DNA from: RDXT01 sp033765305
GTDB taxonomy: Bacteria; Bacteroidota; Bacteroidia; J057
Assembly (NCBI GenBank): GCA_033765305.1
Contig: JANRID010000021.1
Coordinates: 3,697-67,696, forward strand
DNA: 64,000 nt
Direction: 5' to 3'
In this document: one piece after another, positions 37,505-46,977 of the stretch
Position numbering within the stretch: the first letter of the stretch is position 1
How the letters are laid out: each line of letters begins with the position of its first letter
Position numbers and translations under genes: made by a program
The notes under the pieces: model-generated
Told to the model about the DNA's origin: nothing
The model's input: only the letters and a program-made list of their open reading frames with translations
The model's database searches: none

Positions 37505-38149
37505 TCAGGGCGTCTGGTACCTCGCCATGCGGCTGAGCCCTTTGGATACGTACTGCGGATCATGGGTGAATGCCCGCCCGCTGGCAGGCATCGGATGGCC
37601 GGTATTGTGCAGGTGGAAGGCATCCGCATACCGCCCCTTCCGCACGTAGCTGCCGTAGGTCAGGTTGATCCAGCGGGCCGCCCAGTCCACTGCATTGGCC
37701 CCCCGCAGGTCGGCCACTTTGACATCCACCTGCAGGCATTTGTATCCCATCAGCTGAAACGGCCCCCAGGAGCTGGCCAGATTGCGCAGCGCAGCATCCG
37801 AGGCGTCGGCGATCATTTCCGGCGTCACGTGTTCGTAGCGGCTGCTTTCCCGGTTCTGGAGGCGCTTCAGCTGGCGGTACACCTTGGGCTCGAAACGCCG
37901 CGCCGCCGGGCTGAAGCCGCTGCACTCCAGGAAGCACAGCGCCTTGAGAAAGGCCGGGTCCAGGTCGTATTTGGCTGCCGCGGAATCAATCTGCGCGCCG
38001 TAATTCTGCTCCACCCGGTCGGGCTGGCGCGGCGGGGGCGCACTTCCGCCGCCTCCGAACAGAAGCGAATAGAGGGAATATACGGCAAACCCCGCCAGGG
38101 CTGCCAGGATCAGCAAAACAATCAACCCTTTGCGCATCGATTCAGCCAT
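37505..38149 (-). CDS. Membrane-anchored N-acetylmuramidase-like protein
   Basis: 214 residues. An N-terminal helix (GLIVLLILAALAGFAVYSLY) anchors it in the membrane, followed by a proline-rich linker and a lysozyme-like domain: LKALCFLECSGF supplies the candidate catalytic glutamate, and ASSWGPFQLMGYKCL matches the ASWG.FQIMG motif of the N-acetylmuramidase family (PF11860). Predicted to cleave peptidoglycan glycan strands in the periplasm. A second ATG at 38137 (MRKGLIVL) is an equally plausible start. Confidence 0.72.
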   Translation of the reverse strand: MAESMRKGLIVLLILAALAGFAVYSLYSLLFGGGGSAPPPRQPDRVEQNYGAQIDSAAAKYDLDPAFLKALCFLECSGFSPAARRFEPKVYRQLKRLQNRESSRYEHVTPEMIADASDAALRNLASSWGPFQLMGYKCLQVDVKVADLRGANAVDWAARWINLTYGSYVRKGRYADAFHLHNTGHPMPASGRAFTHDPQYVSKGLSRMARYQTP

Positions 38150-38327
38150 CCTGCCAGATTGGGGGAAGCAGGATTCAACCTGCATATACGGATGGGCGGA
38201 GAGCGGGTTGGCGCAGCGCGTCCGTTTTTGGCGGCGGCGTGCCATGACTCTGATCATTGCATGGCCGGAGCCCGGCAGGCAACTTCGCGGATCTTCTGCT
38301 GATCTTGTACCCTCCAATCCAAACGCA

Positions 38328-38762
38328 ATGCGTATCCGCAAGCTTCTGCCCCTCTGTGCCGTGACAGCGGCCCTGCTGCTCGCCTCCTGCCGCCCCGACC
38401 CCGTAGATCCCGGCGGGAAGGGATTGGTTTCCTTCAAGGCTGATCCGGTGTATGCCGCGTCCAAGGTGGAATTTGCCGTGCAGATCCAATTCACCGGCGG
38501 GGGCGGCGCCACGGCCATCGAGTACACCATCTCCGACGGCGCCTCAGTCATCCGCAGCGGCACCGCGCAGGCAACCGTCAATCCGGACGGGCTGAAGATC
38601 TTCTACGAATCTGCGGCAATCGCCGAACCGATCGATGCGGCTGCCTACAGCGGCAAAACCCTCACGGTCCGCCTCGACCCGGACGACAAGGCGACCCTTG
38701 GCACCTACACCACGCCCACGTATACGGAGTTGTACCGGACCGCCACATTCATTGTGAATTAA
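38328..38762 (+). CDS. Lipoprotein of unknown function
   Basis: 144 residues with a clear lipoprotein signal (LCAVTAALLLASC). The mature part is a small beta-sandwich (FAVQIQFTGGGGATAIEYTISDG, TLTVRLDPDD, TATFIVN) without a recognised family. Isolated between the muramidase-like gene and the GNAT gene. ATG 38328 is supported by the signal; the frame extends upstream to 38130 without one. Confidence 0.72.
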   Translation: MRIRKLLPLCAVTAALLLASCRPDPVDPGGKGLVSFKADPVYAASKVEFAVQIQFTGGGGATAIEYTISDGASVIRSGTAQATVNPDGLKIFYESAAIAEPIDAAAYSGKTLTVRLDPDDKATLGTYTTPTYTELYRTATFIVN

Positions 38763-38784
38763 GCCAGCGGAAGGTGGCCGGCCT

Positions 38785-39306
38785 CTAGTCCCTGCGCATC
38801 AGCCGGTAGCGGATCACGCCGGGCTCCGAGCCTTCGCCGATGTACTCGAAGCCGCATTTTTCCAGCACCCCGATGGAGGCCTGCAGCTCCGGGAGGGTCT
38901 CCGCAATGACAGCCTGCACGTCCGGATGGGCCCAGGCCCGCTGCACAAGCGCTGCGGCAGCCTCTGCCGCATAGCCCAGCCGCCGGTTCGAAGGCAGCAC
39001 CGAATATCCGATCTCGACCTGGCCCTCCAGGTCGGGCGGGCCTTTGTAACCGATCACCCCGATCAGCGCGGATTCCGGCTCCGGCAGGGTGATGTAGTAC
39101 AGCGGCCACTCCAGATGTGCGGGAGACTGCTCCATCAGGTCCAGGGTGTACTGAATGGCCTGGGCATCATACAGCTCCGGAGGCCAGTCTTCGCTGACGT
39201 GGCAGCCGGTAGCCTGCGACAGCGCTTCGCGCCCTTCCAGATCTGCGCGGAGCAGCAGGGCAGTGGCAGGAATGAGCCGCAGCCGTTGCGTGTAAATGGG
39301 TGTCAT
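38785..39306 (-). CDS. GNAT family N-acetyltransferase
   Basis: 173 residues. The GNAT acetyl-CoA-binding pattern is visible around EIGYSVLPSNRRLGYAAEAAAALVQRAW, with a preceding ALIGVIGYKGPPDL strand and a final YIGEGSEPGVIRYRLMRRD, the layout of RimJ/RimL-type acetyltransferases that modify N-terminal alanine or small metabolites. Target unknown. Start ATG 39306 (MTPIYTQRLRLIP). Convergent with the small lipoprotein gene, 22 bp apart. Confidence 0.87.
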   Translation of the reverse strand: MTPIYTQRLRLIPATALLLRADLEGREALSQATGCHVSEDWPPELYDAQAIQYTLDLMEQSPAHLEWPLYYITLPEPESALIGVIGYKGPPDLEGQVEIGYSVLPSNRRLGYAAEAAAALVQRAWAHPDVQAVIAETLPELQASIGVLEKCGFEYIGEGSEPGVIRYRLMRRD

Positions 39307-39391
39307 CGGGGCAATATAGAAAAATCCCGGCTGCGGGGCGGCAGCCATGTCCGGGGAATTTGCGTATCTATACGGGAAATCGAGGAAATCT

Positions 39392-40576
39392 ATGCATATG
39401 CGCACGCTGATGCTGTTTTGTATGCTGGGCGCGGCTGCCGCCGCAGCGCAGCAGCCGGGAATCCGCTTCCGGACCGGCACCTGGCAGGAAGCCCTGAATG
39501 CCGCCCGTGCAGAACGCAAGCTGATCTTTGTGGATGCCTACACCGAATGGTGCGGCCCCTGCAAGGCGATGGTCCGCAACACCTTCCCCAATCCCCAGGT
39601 GGCCGAGTATTTCAATGCCCACTTCATCAACCTTCAGCTCGATATGGAGAAGGGCGAAGGCCCGGCATTTGCCGCCCGCTACCAGGTGACGGCCTATCCG
39701 ACCTTGCTGTTCATCAATTACCGGGGCGACGTGGTGCATCAGGCGCTCGGCTACCGCGACCCGGCGGGCCTGGCCAATGAGGGCCGCATCGCCAATGACC
39801 CTGCCCGCAATGCAGAAACCCTCGCGCTGATGGTGGCTGAAGGGTCGAAGGAACCGGAGGTGCTGCTCCGCCATGCGCTCAATCTCCGGCAGCAGGGCAA
39901 GCCGTTCCAGGAAGCTGCCGCAGCCTATTTCAGCACGCAGACGGAAAAAGACTTGGCTTCGCCCGCCAACTGGGAGGCCATCCGGCTGCTGTGCACCGAT
40001 GCGGAGAGCCGCGAATTCGCCTGGCTGACCGCCAGGCGCAGCAAGCTGGCGAAGGCCTACGGGCAGCAGGCGGTGGAGGATAAAATCCGCGAGGTGCTGC
40101 GCGCCCACACGATCAGAGCGGGGCTGACTCGCAGCCAGACGCAGTACGAAACGGCGCTCCGGCTCGCGCAGGCGGGCCTGGATGACGGAGGGCAGTTTGC
40201 GGCGCGGCTGCGGATGACCTATGCCGAGGCGCAGGCCGACTGGGGTGCCTACGGCGCGGCGGCGAGCGCCTATTTCGGCCGCTACACCGTCACCGATCCG
40301 AAGGAGCTGAGCCGGGCGGCCTCGCTGGCAGCGGCGCATATCCAGGATCCGGCCCTGCACCGCCAGGCGCTGGGCTGGGCGCGGCAGTCGGCAGCCCTCG
40401 ACATGGCCTTTTATACCCAGGAGCCCTATGCGCGGCTGCTGTATCTGCTGGAGGAATACCCCGAGGCGCTCAAAGCCGCCTACGTAGCCCGGAACCTCGC
40501 CGGCAATGACGCCGCTGCGCAGGAAACCGCCGACCGGCTCATCCGCGACATCCGGGCAACATCCGCAGGCCGCTAG
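39392..40576 (+). CDS. Secreted thioredoxin-fold protein with helical C-terminus
   Basis: 394 residues with a signal peptide (MRTLMLFCMLGAAAAAA). Residues 20-135 form a thioredoxin domain, active site TEWCGPCK, cis-Pro region VTAYPTLLFI; the remaining 250 residues are helical, resembling TPR or the tails of DsbD-gamma-like thiol oxidoreductases. Predicted periplasmic disulphide reductase or oxidase with a protein-interaction domain. Two possible ATGs (39392 and 39398) give nearly the same protein. Confidence 0.85.
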   Translation: MHMRTLMLFCMLGAAAAAAQQPGIRFRTGTWQEALNAARAERKLIFVDAYTEWCGPCKAMVRNTFPNPQVAEYFNAHFINLQLDMEKGEGPAFAARYQVTAYPTLLFINYRGDVVHQALGYRDPAGLANEGRIANDPARNAETLALMVAEGSKEPEVLLRHALNLRQQGKPFQEAAAAYFSTQTEKDLASPANWEAIRLLCTDAESREFAWLTARRSKLAKAYGQQAVEDKIREVLRAHTIRAGLTRSQTQYETALRLAQAGLDDGGQFAARLRMTYAEAQADWGAYGAAASAYFGRYTVTDPKELSRAASLAAAHIQDPALHRQALGWARQSAALDMAFYTQEPYARLLYLLEEYPEALKAAYVARNLAGNDAAAQETADRLIRDIRATSAGR

Positions 40577-40588
40577 CCGCTAGGCCGG

Positions 40589-40879
40589 TCAGTAGGCAGC
40601 CCAGCTGCCCCATTCCGCAGGCGGGTGGGCCTGCAGCCGCTGCGCATCCTCATCCGGCACCGCAATCCGGATGCTGCCGCCGCCGGTATCCACCCGCAGC
40701 ACCCGGATGCCCTGCCGGGCCAGCTCATAGGTAATCTGGGCCTCCAGCGGACGCCGGCTGTCCTGCGCGCGCTGCTCCAGCCTGCGGCTGGCTTCAGGAT
40801 CCAGATAATGCGTCCAGGCGCCTGTCTGTTTGCAGGCGCTCAGAAGAATCAGCAGTGCCAGGTATAGCCACTGGTTCAT
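40589..40879 (-). CDS. Small lipoprotein, unknown function
   Basis: 96 residues; the signal MNQWLYLALLILLSA is followed by Cys at the lipobox. The mature part is charged and short (EASRRLEQRAQDSRRPLEAQITYELARQ then VDTGGGSIRIAVPDEDAQRL) and could be an OmpA-like or BON-like fold, but no family is certain. Convergent with the thioredoxin gene at 12 bp. Confidence 0.6.
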   Translation of the reverse strand: MNQWLYLALLILLSACKQTGAWTHYLDPEASRRLEQRAQDSRRPLEAQITYELARQGIRVLRVDTGGGSIRIAVPDEDAQRLQAHPPAEWGSWAAY

Positions 40880-40986
40880 AGGCAGTCGTTTTCAGCTATG
40901 ACGAAATCCAGGGCATCATGGCTGTATGCGTGCCGGACCCCTGATCCGGCGTGCAGCAATGGCAGCGATGCGTGCAGCCCCGGCGC

Positions 40987-42402
<1,416 letters not shown>

Positions 42403-42479
42403 CTCATGGCGCATGTTAGGGTGACAGGCTGCAGGAGCCGGATATGATAGGGTAACGATCGGCCTGCGGCAAAAGTTAT

Positions 42480-42490
42480 CCCGATTCGGG
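42480..42490. repeat. Palindrome CCCGATTCGGG
   Basis: 11-bp palindrome in the divergent region between the sugar dehydrogenase and OmpA-family genes. It shares the CCCGA/TCGGG core with the palindromes at 3948-3961 and 6389-6410. Confidence 0.4.
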
Positions 42491-42611
42491 CAGCGGGGTA
42501 CCGAAACCTTGCGGCTAATTTGCTTATTTAAAGAAGTATGAATAACTATGCGCTCGAATTGTCCCGGAAATTTGGAATATACCGGAGGCTCCACTTACAA
42601 CACAAAGCCCT

Positions 42612-43382
42612 ATGAAGCTCACCGCAATTGGCACCAGGATGCTGGCGATGGTCATCGCAATGAGCCTCCTGGCTTCCTGCGTCTCGAAGAAGAAGTACCA
42701 GGAAGCGCTCACCCGCGCCGCCGCCGAGAAAAGCGCGCTGGAAAGCGAAATCCAGTCCCTTCAGGCTGATAACGACAAGCTGAAGGCCGACTCGGAGCAG
42801 CTCCAGAAGAACCTCAACATGTCTTCTGAAGAAATCAAGCGTCTGAGCGAGGAGATCAAGGCCAACAATGCCAAGATCGCCGCGCTGCAGAACTCGATCA
42901 AGGAAGCGTTCAGCACCTACAATCCTCAGGATGTGGTGGTCGAAGAGCGCAACGGCAAGCTCTACATCGTGATGGCCAACAAGATCCTCTACAAGTCCGG
43001 CAGCGCCGACCTGGCCGATGGATCTCAGGAAATCATCAGCAAGCTCGCTACGGTGATCAACAACAACCCCGGCCTGAACATCCTGATCGAAGGCCACACC
43101 GACAATGAGCCGGTGAAGGTGAACAAGAACAAGTACGCCGACAACTGGGGCCTCTCCGTGGCCCGCTCCACCAACGTGGTGCGCGCACTGGAAAAAGCAG
43201 GCGTCAGCCCTGCCCGCCTCATCGCTTCCGGCAAAGGCGACACCCAGCCCATCGCCGACAACGCCACCGAGGCCGGCCGCGACACCAACCGCCGCACCGA
43301 GTTCGTCGTGCTGCCCAAGACCGACGGCCTGTACCGGATGTACAAGAGCAATTTCTCCGAGACGGGCTCCGGCATGAAGTGA
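42612..43382 (+). CDS. OmpA-family peptidoglycan-binding lipoprotein
   Basis: 256 residues. Lipoprotein signal ending LLASC; a coiled-coil stretch (ALESEIQSLQADNDKLKADS and following) to about residue 100; then an OmpA C-terminal domain with LEGHTDNEP-type (ILIEGHTDNEPVKV), NWGLSVARSTNVVRAL and NRRTEFVV motifs that bind diaminopimelate of peptidoglycan. Predicted to tether the outer membrane to the wall, like Pal but with a coiled-coil spacer. The leader contains TAATTTG (a shortened -7 match). A strong T-run terminator follows. Confidence 0.93.
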   Translation: MKLTAIGTRMLAMVIAMSLLASCVSKKKYQEALTRAAAEKSALESEIQSLQADNDKLKADSEQLQKNLNMSSEEIKRLSEEIKANNAKIAALQNSIKEAFSTYNPQDVVVEERNGKLYIVMANKILYKSGSADLADGSQEIISKLATVINNNPGLNILIEGHTDNEPVKVNKNKYADNWGLSVARSTNVVRALEKAGVSPARLIASGKGDTQPIADNATEAGRDTNRRTEFVVLPKTDGLYRMYKSNFSETGSGMK

Positions 43383-43407
43383 TCTCTTCCGGAGAATGAA
43401 ATCCTGC

Positions 43408-43436
43408 AATCCCGCCCGCAAGGGCGGGATTTTTTG
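43408..43436 (+). terminator. Intrinsic terminator of the OmpA-family gene
   Basis: AATCCCGCCC (43408-43417) pairs with GGGCGGGATT (43422-43431) around GCAA and runs into TTTTT, the best-formed intrinsic terminator in the window. Confidence 0.85.
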
Positions 43437-43531
43437 TTGCCGGCCGGCAGCCCAGCATCCTGCCGCACAATTTGTTAGGATATTTCCGGGTTAATAGGTA
43501 TATTCATTCTGAACTACCAAACTCAATCGCC

Positions 43532-43705
43532 ATGGCACTTACTACGGTTCAGCTGATTATTGCAGCCGCGATTGTCGTGATCGTGGGCGCCGGCGCGCTG
43601 TTTATCATCCAGGACCGGCGGGCGTACCGCCGCGAGCAGGAAGAAGCGCACCTGGCGCATCAGCGCCCCGCTGCCCGGCGCACGGCTGCGCAGAAGCCTG
43701 CGTGA
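43532..43705 (+). CDS. Small single-span membrane protein
   Basis: 57 residues: a hydrophobic helix (VQLIIAAAIVVIVGAGALFII) followed by a strongly charged, Arg/Glu/Ala-rich tail (RRAYRREQEEAHLAHQRPAA). This shape is common in small bacterial membrane proteins; no family recognised. ATG 43532 opens the helix. A terminator follows at 43731. Confidence 0.55.
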   Translation: MALTTVQLIIAAAIVVIVGAGALFIIQDRRAYRREQEEAHLAHQRPAARRTAAQKPA

Positions 43706-43730
43706 CCTGCGGTCCTCCTTGCCTGAAGTA

Positions 43731-43758
43731 AACGGCTGCCCGCTCCGGCAGCCGTTTT
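43731..43758. terminator. Bidirectional terminator
   Basis: AACGGCTGCC (43731-43740) pairs with GGCAGCCGTT (43747-43756), six-base loop, followed by TT, between the small membrane protein and the convergent GSCFA gene whose stop is at 43763. Confidence 0.65.
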
Positions 43759-43762
43759 GCGC

Positions 43763-44752
43763 TCATGGCCCGGCAAGCCGGGCGGCTACCTCGGCCAGCT
43801 CTGCCTCGCAGCCGAGCAGCGGATGCAGTTCCAGCAGCTGCGCCTGCACCTGCAGCAGAAAGGCACGGTGCCGTTCCGGATCCGGATGCATGGGGCGGTG
43901 CGCAAGGTCCCGCTGCACACGCTCCCAGCGGGCGATGAGCGCCCGCGTATCCGGCGGAAAGCAGGCCTCTGCCACGTATTCCCAGATATACCGGACTGCC
44001 GCATCCGAGGGGTGGATGAGATCGTCCTGATAGTACCGGTAGTCCCGGAGGTCGTCCATCATCAGCTCCCAGGCCGGGAAATAGCAGATGCGCGGATCCG
44101 CCTCGCAGAGCTGGTGGCAGAGCACCCGGAGCACGGCCTTGCTGAGCGAGTTCTGCTGCATGCCTTCGCGCAGGTAGCGCACAGGGCTCACGCTGAGCAT
44201 GACCTGCAGCTCCGGCCGCAGGGCGTGCAACCGCCCGAGCGTTTCGCGCATCTGGCTGTACAAGGCTGCCGGGTCGTGCAACGCGGTGCGGAACGCTGCT
44301 GCCGGATACGTATGACAATTGTTGACGACGGCCTCTGCCGGCAGCAGCCGGTGCGTGACAGCCGTTCCAAATGTGAGAATGAGCACGTCGGTCCGGGGCA
44401 GCCAGGCCGCCAGCATGCCGAGCGCCTCGTCCAGGCGCGCCTGCGCGGCGGCGGGGTCGGGATCGCTGAAGCGGCTGTGCAGATCGAAGCTGTGCCACAG
44501 GCCCGAATGCGCTGCCCATTGCCAGGGCATCAGCGGCGCGGTGCCCAGGCCCGCATCCAGCAGCCTGCAGAGCGAAATGGGGTTGAAGGCAAGCCCCAGG
44601 GGATTGACCAGCGCCGGAATCTTCGCCCCGGCCAGCAGGCCGCCGATCCGGTCGGCGAAGCAGCTGCCCATCGCCACGACCCGCGTGCCGTGGGTGATGG
44701 CCGGCAGGCCGCCGGGCCGGGGAAGTTCGGTTCTGAACCGCAGGGCTGCCAT
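43763..44752 (-). CDS. GSCFA domain-containing protein
   Basis: 329 residues. The family motif appears as VAMGSCFADRIGG near residue 28, followed by ILTFGTAVTHRL and MLSVSPVRYLREG: an SGNH/GDSL-like hydrolase fold with Ser in GSCF, Asp/His at the C-terminal DDLIHPSD. GSCFA proteins are widespread in Bacteroidota; an O-acyl esterase role on polysaccharide is plausible but unproven. No signal peptide. Start ATG 44752; the frame to 44932 is antisense to the next gene's leader. Confidence 0.85.
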   Translation of the reverse strand: MAALRFRTELPRPGGLPAITHGTRVVAMGSCFADRIGGLLAGAKIPALVNPLGLAFNPISLCRLLDAGLGTAPLMPWQWAAHSGLWHSFDLHSRFSDPDPAAAQARLDEALGMLAAWLPRTDVLILTFGTAVTHRLLPAEAVVNNCHTYPAAAFRTALHDPAALYSQMRETLGRLHALRPELQVMLSVSPVRYLREGMQQNSLSKAVLRVLCHQLCEADPRICYFPAWELMMDDLRDYRYYQDDLIHPSDAAVRYIWEYVAEACFPPDTRALIARWERVQRDLAHRPMHPDPERHRAFLLQVQAQLLELHPLLGCEAELAEVAARLAGP

Positions 44753-44923
44753 CGTTCCGTCTGCGTAGCAAGCGTTGAGAACCTCAAGTTGGGCAGGATT
44801 TTTTCCCCTTCCAACCCGGCCAGGCATCTGCCGCACAACCCTGCGCGCGCCCTTGCGTACACGCTGCAAACAGCCCGCACCTGCCTGATCCAACCGAATT
44901 GGAATTTTATTATTTTTACCCGT

Positions 44924-45589
44924 ATGAAGCAACAGGTGTTGATCGGCATTCTGGCAGCGCTGCTGCCCCTCGCGTCGTCCGCTCAGGAGCGCGTGTTTCA
45001 GTTATCCGGCATGGTGATCAGCGCCGCTTCCGGTGACCCGGTCCCGTATGTGACCATCCAGATCAATCACACCCGCCGGGGTGCGATCTGCAACCAGCAG
45101 GGCTTCTTCAGCGTGCCCGTGACCCTCAGCGATACCGTGTACTTCAACCACGTCGGCTTCCACCCGAGCAAGCTGGTCATGTGGAAATACTACAATGAGT
45201 ACCAGGGAGATAAATCCCAGTATCTCTACGTGGTGCAGTACCTCCGCGAGGATACCCTTACCCTCAAGCCGATCGTGATTTTTCCCTACGACACGCCCGA
45301 GGAGCTGAAGACGGCCGTCATCAACATGGACCGCCCGATCAATCTGGCGGAGGATGTGGCGCGCGAAAACCTCGATCCGCGTACGCTGCATTCCATCATG
45401 GCCTCCCTGCCGGCCGACGGCGGCGAGCGTATCGTAGTGGCCCGCCAGATGTACTACGACTACTACCACTCCCAGAACCTCGTGCCCACGGTGGGCTTCG
45501 ATCCGGTCATGGCAGCCCGGCTGCTGCAATACGTCGTGGACAAGGCCAAGAAACGGCGCGACCGGGGACTGAATTACTGGACAGAGTAA
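44924..45589 (+). CDS. Carboxypeptidase-regulatory-like domain protein
   Basis: 221 residues with a signal peptide (MKQQVLIGILAALLPLASSA). Residues 25-105 form a CarboxypepD_reg-like (transthyretin-type beta-sandwich) domain with GMVISAASGDPVPYVTIQI and the GFFSVPVTLSDTVYFNHVGF end that in Bacteroidota often precedes TonB plugs, but here no barrel follows; the C-terminal half is charged and helical. Probably a periplasmic or surface accessory protein. The stop is 6 bp from the convergent transporter gene. Confidence 0.8.
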   Translation: MKQQVLIGILAALLPLASSAQERVFQLSGMVISAASGDPVPYVTIQINHTRRGAICNQQGFFSVPVTLSDTVYFNHVGFHPSKLVMWKYYNEYQGDKSQYLYVVQYLREDTLTLKPIVIFPYDTPEELKTAVINMDRPINLAEDVARENLDPRTLHSIMASLPADGGERIVVARQMYYDYYHSQNLVPTVGFDPVMAARLLQYVVDKAKKRRDRGLNYWTE

Positions 45590-45595
45590 CTCGGG

Positions 45596-46903
45596 TCACC
45601 CTTCTTCGGCCACGGCGGGGGGCAGCGGCTTGCTGACCAGGATCTTGTCGATCCGGTTCAGGTCCATATCCACGATCTCGAAGCGGTAGCCCCCGGCAGT
45701 GAAATGCTCGCCGGTACGCGGCACCTTCTTGAGGTGCCAGATGGCGAAGCCTGCCAGCGTGGTATACTCCTGCTCGTCTTCGCTGAATTCCGGAAGGTCG
45801 ATCAGGTCTTTCAGCTCTTCGATCTGGGTATCTCCATCGATGAGGAAGGAGCCGTCCTCCCGCCGGATGACTGACTGCTCCTCCGTGCGGTTCTGTTCGG
45901 GCAGGTAGCCGAAGATATTCTCAATCAGGTCGTGCAGGGTCAGCATGCCGGCGGTGGAGCCGTATTCGTCCACGATGATCCCTACATACAGCTTGTTCTC
46001 GCGGAACAACTCCAGGATCTTGATGGCACGCGTGGTCTCCGGAATAAACACCGGGCGGATGAGCAGCTCCTGGATATCGAAAGGCCCGCTGGCGGTGGAG
46101 AGCCGGTTGACGAAGGTCTTGGTATTCAGAATGCCGATCACGCGGTCCAGATCGCCCTCGCAGACTGGCAGCTTGGTGTGCTCCGAGGCCAGTACCCGCG
46201 CCCGGATCTCGTCGAAGGGCAGCTTGATATCCAGCCAGTTGACGAAGCGGCGGTTGGTCATGATCGAATAGGCCTTGCGGTCGGCGAAGCGGAAAATGCT
46301 CTTGATCATTTCATTTTCCTGCTCCTCGATCACCCCGTGCTCTACGCCCTGCTCGATGATGAGCTTCATTTCCTCTTCCGAAACCGGTGCCTCCTGCTTC
46401 TCCTGGATGCGCAGCAGCTTCAGCACCAGCCGGGTCGAGAGGCTGAGAAACGACGCAATCGGGTGCGTGACGGTGGCAAAGGCATTGAGAAAGCGGGCAA
46501 GGAAGATCGAAATGCCCTCCGGATTGGTGAGCCCCAGGCTTTTGGGCACCAGCTCGCCGATCACCAGCGACAGATAGGTAATGAAGGTGACGATGATGCC
46601 GAGGGAAATCTCGTACGCCTGCGGGCGCAGGATCTCGATCTGCTCGATGAGCGGCTTGATGTTGTCGGCGAGGGCTACCCCGCCGAAGGTGCCCGAAATA
46701 ACCCCCACCAGCGTGATGCCGATCTGCACGGTCGAGAGAAACCGCTCCGGGTTTTCGAGCAGTTCGAGGGCAGCAATGGCGCCGCGGTCGCCTTTGCGTG
46801 CGCGTTCCTCCAGCTTGGTCTTCCGGGACGAGACGAGGGCAATTTCCGACAGCGCGAAAAACCCGTTGAGCAGGACGAGCAGAATGATGATGAGCAGTTC
46901 CAA
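45596..46903 (-). CDS. CNNM/CorC-family transporter (hemolysin C type)
   Basis: 435 residues. N-terminal DUF21/CNNM membrane domain (LLIIILLVLLNGFFALSEIA, AQIGITLVGVISGTFGG-like core, LSLVIGELVPKSLGL), then a CBS pair (SIMTNRRFVNWLD to DEYGSTAGMLTLHDLIENIFGY) and a CorC_HlyC domain (YRFEIVDMDLNRIDKILV). The group exports Mg2+ or Co2+; older annotations say hemolysin. Start at ATG 46903, 25 bp after an exact -7 element. Confidence 0.93.
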   Translation of the reverse strand: MELLIIILLVLLNGFFALSEIALVSSRKTKLEERARKGDRGAIAALELLENPERFLSTVQIGITLVGVISGTFGGVALADNIKPLIEQIEILRPQAYEISLGIIVTFITYLSLVIGELVPKSLGLTNPEGISIFLARFLNAFATVTHPIASFLSLSTRLVLKLLRIQEKQEAPVSEEEMKLIIEQGVEHGVIEEQENEMIKSIFRFADRKAYSIMTNRRFVNWLDIKLPFDEIRARVLASEHTKLPVCEGDLDRVIGILNTKTFVNRLSTASGPFDIQELLIRPVFIPETTRAIKILELFRENKLYVGIIVDEYGSTAGMLTLHDLIENIFGYLPEQNRTEEQSVIRREDGSFLIDGDTQIEELKDLIDLPEFSEDEQEYTTLAGFAIWHLKKVPRTGEHFTAGGYRFEIVDMDLNRIDKILVSKPLPPAVAEEG

Positions 46904-46928
46904 ACCGGTATTCCAGGGTTAACCGGCT

Positions 46929-46936
46929 CAAAAGTA
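46929..46936 (-). promoter_or_regulatory. -7 promoter element (TACTTTTG)
   Basis: Exact TAnnTTTG match on the minus strand 25 bp before the CNNM/CorC start. No clear -33 box. Confidence 0.55.
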
Positions 46937-46977
46937 CAGTTTTTTCCGTTCCGTGCGGCGGCTTTCGCCGCTCCGCG